A DNA stretch of 8,304 bases. Source: an uncultured Eubacteriales bacterium (GTDB lineage Bacteria > Bacillota > Clostridia > Lachnospirales > CAG-274). Made by a program: the position numbers and the translations under genes. Numbering within the stretch: position 1 is the stretch's first letter; each line of letters opens with the position of its first letter. The stretch is from NCBI GenBank assembly GCA_902495025.1, contig CABUWB010000073.1:1-8304 (forward strand). Reading direction: 5' to 3'. The notes below the pieces were generated by a model, which saw only the letters and a list, made by a program, of their open reading frames with translations, was not told the DNA's origin and did not search any database. This document shows positions 5,448-8,304 of the stretch, piece by piece.

Positions 5448-7889
5448 TCAGCCTAATGAGTTGATAGCACTGTCAAAGTTGATACCGTCAGGCATCATAT
5501 TTGCATTTACATAAGTAACAATCTGGTCTCTTACAGAGTAGAAGCTCTTTGTTGCTGAGCTTGTATTGCTAGGAGTTTTAAGAGTCTGGCTCTGCTTTGA
5601 CTGGTCGCTCTTCTTAGCGCTCCAGCTATAGTTGTTGCTCCACTTAGCAAATACGTATGGAAGCTGATAGTTGATATTGTTCTTGAAGGATACACAGTTT
5701 GTGATATAACCTGTACAACCCTCACTGTTGTTGTTATCAAAGCCCTTTGACTTATGGTCAAATGCTACGCAATAGTCAGCAGTTCTTATAACGCTTGTGC
5801 TCTTTTCTGTTGTCTTTGAGCCAAACTTAAAGCCGTTGCCGTTCATCTCGCCAGATGCAGTTGAAAGCCATGAAGAAACTGACTTACCTGCAATCTTACC
5901 CTTTGATACATCAAACTTACCGTTAGCGTAGTTTGACTTAAAGCTTGAATCTGCAGACATAATCTGCTGTACTGTCCACATATTTGTATCAAGAGCCTTG
6001 CCGTTATCAAAGTCATACTTACCTGTAAATACATCAGGGTTACCGTTGTTCCAGCAAGCTGAATGCTTATATGTCACTGTAGCTGACTTGTCGCCTGACT
6101 TATCGTAAGAATCCCAACCGTCATCGGAGTTATCCCATGCGAAGCAGTATTCAAATACAGTGTTAGATGCACCAAGCTTTGGAGCAAAACCGTCAGCGTT
6201 AGCGCCGTATGTGTTTACATCACAGTTTCTGTATGAGTAGCAGTATCTTAATGTGTTGCCGTTTGCATTGTCAGATAACTGAATACCTGAGTCGTTGTTG
6301 TAACGAGCGATAACATGCTCGATAGTGTTCTTTGCACCTGATACCCAGATACCGTTATCACCTGCATTTTCAACAATAACATTCTGGATAAGCTGGTTGC
6401 TTCCGCTTACTGTAATACCTCTTGAGGTAGAACCTGAATCTCTTGCAGCCTTGAAGTTAAGGCGTGGATATGTGCCGTTTGACTGCTTAACACCTACAAT
6501 AGCACCTGCCTTAGAACCTGAAAGCTTTAATGCACTCTTAATTGTAATTTCAGGTGTATTGATATAAATTGTACCACCACTGCTGTTTACTGTTTTGATA
6601 GCAGCTACAAGGTCAGATTCACTATTGCTTGTAATAGTCTTTACAACAGTTGATGGAGGTGTTGTAAGCTTAACGCTGCCTGAAGATGTAGGAGCCTTTG
6701 TAGTTGTTTCTGTAGTTGTTTCCTTCTTAGTTGTAGTTGTAGCAGCCTTTGTGGTTGCCTCTGTTGTAGCCTCAGCCTTAGTTGTTGTTACAGATGATGA
6801 GCCGCCTGGAAGAGAACCTGTGGTATCAATCTGTACCTTATAGATGTTAATACCGCTGCCTGCTGAGTAGATGTAAACAGTACCGCTGTAGGTAGTTGCC
6901 ACTGTACCAAGTGCAGCAGTTGAACCGCATGAAATTGTACCTAAAACATTACCCTTTGCGTCGGTTACGTTAAGTGTTCTTGTTGAAGAACCGCTTGAAC
7001 GTGCTATAACTTTAATATTTGTTGTACCGCTTATATCAAGTGCAACTGCTCTGTAGCTTGTTGAGCCGCTGCCCTCTAAAGCAAGTGCATAGCTGTAGCT
7101 TGTGCCATCAACTTTTGCGCTCTCACTCTTTACGTTCATAGTCTTTGATGAAGTTGCAAGGAGCTTAAGACCGTCAACTGTAGCATTTGAAGAAATTGTA
7201 CCTAAACCCTTAAAGTTTGAGTTGCCCATGTTCCAGCTCTTTGACTGTGCTGTAGACTGAGCCTTTGTAGTTGTTTCGGTAGTAGTTGTTGTAGTAGCCT
7301 TTGTTGTAGCCTCAGTTGTAGCCTCAACAGTACCACTCTTTGAGTCAATCTGCACCTTGTAGATGTTGATACCGCTGCCTGCTGAGTAGATATAAATCTT
7401 ACCGCTGTAATTTATTGTAGCTGTGCCAAGCGCTGCACTAGAACCACAAGAAACTGTAGCAAGTACATTACCCTTTGAGTCGGCAATATTAAGTGTTCTT
7501 GTAGATGAACCGCTTGAACGTGCTGTTATCTTAATAGTAGATGTACCTGAAACGTTAGCGGAAACTGCTCTGTAGCTTGTTGAGCCGCTGCCGCCTAAAG
7601 CAAGCGCATACTTATAAGTTGTACCGTTCACTGTTGCGCTTTCGCTTTTAACCTGCATTGTTTTTGATGAAGTTGCCAAAAGTGTAAGTCCGTCAACAGT
7701 TTTGTTTGAACTGATTGTACCAAGACTTTTAAAGTTGCTGTCGCCCATGTTCCAACTTGTAGAAGTTGATGTTGCTGTTGTAGCCGCTGCTACTGCAACT
7801 GGTGCTGTAAATGTTACCGTACTAACGGTAGTAGCCATAGTCATCATAAGACTAAGCGCTAAAGCGATTGGTTTCCTGAGCTTTTTCAT
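5448..7889 (-). CDS. secreted multidomain pectate lyase, PL9-like
   Basis: An 813-residue exported enzyme expected to cleave polygalacturonate by beta-elimination outside the cell. A signal peptide (about 1-35: KKLRK, hydrophobic core, AVAAA region) is followed by two near-identical beta-rich modules at 45-182 and 218-355, possibly carbohydrate-binding. Thr/Ala/Glu linkers lie at 187-214 and 367-403. A right-handed parallel beta-helix fills about 410-760. PL9 hallmarks are DGFAPK with Asp566, the Ca2+-type cluster DDGWD (Asp589, Asp590, Asp593) and NGNGFKFG with Lys688 as the presumed catalytic lysine. Asp spacing resembles the known PL9 enzyme, but the distance from the cluster to the lysine is long. 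No dockerin, SLH or LPXTG anchor is visible, so it is probably released. GGAGGAGG lies 10 bases from the ATG. Codons favour AAC, AAG and TAC, suggesting high expression. Confidence 0.92.
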   Translation of the reverse strand: MKKLRKPIALALSLMMTMATTVSTVTFTAPVAVAAATTATSTSTSWNMGDSNFKSLGTISSNKTVDGLTLLATSSKTMQVKSESATVNGTTYKYALALGGSGSTSYRAVSANVSGTSTIKITARSSGSSTRTLNIADSKGNVLATVSCGSSAALGTATINYSGKIYIYSAGSGINIYKVQIDSKSGTVEATTEATTKATTTTTTETTTKAQSTAQSKSWNMGNSNFKGLGTISSNATVDGLKLLATSSKTMNVKSESAKVDGTSYSYALALEGSGSTSYRAVALDISGTTNIKVIARSSGSSTRTLNVTDAKGNVLGTISCGSTAALGTVATTYSGTVYIYSAGSGINIYKVQIDTTGSLPGGSSSVTTTKAEATTEATTKAATTTTKKETTTETTTKAPTSSGSVKLTTPPSTVVKTITSNSESDLVAAIKTVNSSGGTIYINTPEITIKSALKLSGSKAGAIVGVKQSNGTYPRLNFKAARDSGSTSRGITVSGSNQLIQNVIVENAGDNGIWVSGAKNTIEHVIARYNNDSGIQLSDNANGNTLRYCYSYRNCDVNTYGANADGFAPKLGASNTVFEYCFAWDNSDDGWDSYDKSGDKSATVTYKHSACWNNGNPDVFTGKYDFDNGKALDTNMWTVQQIMSADSSFKSNYANGKFDVSKGKIAGKSVSSWLSTASGEMNGNGFKFGSKTTEKSTSVIRTADYCVAFDHKSKGFDNNNSEGCTGYITNCVSFKNNINYQLPYVFAKWSNNYSWSAKKSDQSKQSQTLKTPSNTSSATKSFYSVRDQIVTYVNANMMPDGINFDSAINSLG
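6825..7238 (-). repeat. second copy of the duplicated 138-residue module in the pectate lyase
   Basis: Residues 218-355 match residues 45-182 without gaps at about 78 percent identity by hand count. Both run from SWNMG to YKVQID. The DNA copies also keep long exact stretches, pointing to an intragenic duplication or gene conversion. The module is rich in Ser, Thr and Gly with alternating hydrophobic residues, as in an extracellular beta-sandwich. Sugar binding is inferred from position next to a pectinase. Confidence 0.9.
7344..7757 (-). repeat. first copy of the duplicated 138-residue module in the pectate lyase
   Basis: Residues 45-182, directly after the signal peptide, are the partner of the module at 6825-7238. 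The two are joined by a 35-residue Thr-rich linker, giving a repeat period of 173 residues. One conserved Cys per module lies in the SCGS segment. Confidence 0.9.
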
Positions 7890-7937
7890 TGTTTTTTAAC
7901 CTCCTCCAATGATTTTGACTTATTTCTCTTTTGGAAC

Positions 7938-7969
7938 CATTGCTGTTATTCCCCGAACCAACAACAATG
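7938..7969 (-). promoter_or_regulatory. 5'-terminal stem-loop of the pectate lyase mRNA
   Basis: CATTGTTGTT (7960-7969) pairs with AACAGCAATG (7938-7947) as a 10-bp stem with one G-U pair and a 12-base loop. It begins within a base or two of the predicted transcription start. No U-tract follows, so it is not a terminator. A hairpin at the very 5' end commonly protects mRNA from decay; that role is inferred. Confidence 0.6.
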
Positions 7970-7974
7970 ACTAT

Positions 7975-8003
7975 ACTATATTACACATTTACCAATTTGT
8001 AAA
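7975..8003 (-). promoter_or_regulatory. sigma-A type promoter of the pectate lyase gene
   Basis: TTTACA (7998-8003) and TATAGT (7975-7980) on the minus strand are exactly 17 bases apart. The start near 7968 gives a leader of about 79 bases. The spacer contains GTAAA, which pairs symmetrically with the TTTAC of the -35 box, a possible regulator site. Confidence 0.72.
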
Positions 8004-8213
8004 TTACTAAATCGCCAAATTTCGTTAAAGGTTTTTAGTTGTTTTGCCCATTAAAAGAAAGTCATTTAGTCATTTTGCACATTCAACTACTTATTTTTTA
8101 GATTTTTTAAATGTAATATTGTAAATTTTGCCCAAATTTTGAAATTTTAACAATTGTAAATTAAATGTAAACTTGTACGCATATAAAATAAATGTATACT
8201 TACCAATTTCCAC
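8004..8213. promoter_or_regulatory. AT-rich upstream regulatory region of the pectate lyase gene
   Basis: About 210 very AT-rich bases without a credible gene. Reading the minus strand, GGGCAAAA or GTGCAAAA occurs three times (8042-8049, 8073-8080, 8126-8133). An 8-base tandem repeat AAATGACT lies at 8060-8075, and TTTACA recurs several times. Together these look like binding sites upstream of a regulated promoter. No regulator is identified. Confidence 0.4.
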
Positions 8214-8242
8214 AAAAAAAGAAACCGCATACGCAGTTTCTT
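8214..8242 (-). terminator. intrinsic terminator of the gene at the right edge
   Basis: GAAACTGC (8233-8240) pairs with GCGGTTTC (8221-8228) around a GTAT loop, extended by two A-T pairs. Seven T (8214-8220) follow on the minus strand. It ends the transcript of the gene whose stop codon is at 8263-8265 and isolates the pectate lyase promoter. Confidence 0.92.
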
Positions 8243-8262
8243 CTTATATAAATTATATTAAT

Positions 8263-8304
8263 TTATTTCTTCTGTTTGCCCATCAGCTTGGCCGCATTAT
8301 TATA
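8263..8304 (-). CDS. 3' end of an unidentified gene
   Basis: Thirteen codons (YNNAAKLMGKQKK) and a TAA stop, followed 20 bases later by a strong terminator, which supports this as a real gene end. The lysine-rich basic tail is too short to identify a family. The start lies outside the window. Confidence 0.6.
   Translation of the reverse strand, partial: YNNAAKLMGKQKK

Noticed and set aside
6681..6791. Thr-codon repeats as a possible CRISPR or minisatellite
   Set aside because: The repeats encode a Thr/Ala/Glu protein linker, without spacer structure or constant-length units.
6595..6843. Valine-rich plus-strand open frame opposite the Thr-rich linker
   Set aside because: It is the antisense of repeated Thr/Ala codons; low complexity and no ribosome site. 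The same applies to the plus-strand frames at 6325-6567 and 7702-7899.
8150..8215. Second promoter far upstream of the pectate lyase (TTGGTA with TATGCG)
   Set aside because: The -10 match is poor, and the region is so AT-rich that such matches occur by chance. The promoter at 7975-8003 is far better.

Overview
The window reads as chromosomal DNA of a low-to-mid GC Gram-positive anaerobe of the Clostridia. A gut or rumen Ruminococcus-like organism is most likely. The reasons are strong GGAGG ribosome binding sites, sigma-A type promoters, U-tract terminators, and a secreted pectinase with Thr-rich linkers of the kind common in Ruminococcus enzymes. The genus is an inference. Every gene I can support lies on the minus strand, so the window is best read from right to left. 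Most genes are single-gene units with their own promoter and terminator. The one clear operon is an ArsR-type regulator with a nitroreductase.

Reading right to left: the last 13 codons of an unidentified gene (8263-8304) end in a good terminator. A roughly 370-base AT-rich regulatory stretch follows, holding the promoter and a 5'-terminal hairpin for a large secreted pectate lyase (5448-7889). The lyase has a signal peptide, two near-duplicate beta-type modules, Thr-rich linkers and a C-terminal PL9-like parallel beta-helix. It ends in a strong terminator. Next come an ArsR-family regulator (4935-5288) and, 21 bases on, a TM1586-type nitroreductase gene (4248-4913) interrupted by an in-frame UGA at codon 23. 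After that is a CarD-family RNA polymerase-binding regulator (3562-4080), whose short leader contains a hairpin plus U7 that looks like an attenuator. Then comes a small membrane protein with a bacterial PH domain (2923-3468).

The best finding is upstream of the cation/proton antiporter gene (1574-2749): a complete fluoride riboswitch (crcB motif, 2814-2874). Its conserved 3' half can instead pair into an 18-bp-class intrinsic terminator ending in U6. A competing antiterminator hairpin overlaps that terminator. The antiporter is therefore probably switched on by fluoride.

The left end is a dehydratase of the IlvD/Edd superfamily (1-1346, C-terminus cut off by the window). It lacks the usual first iron-sulfur cysteine and resembles the YjhG/YagF branch. 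I see no mobile element, CRISPR array, rRNA or tRNA. The genes do not form one pathway. The shared theme is environmental response: ion and fluoride stress, plant polysaccharide use, and transcriptional control.
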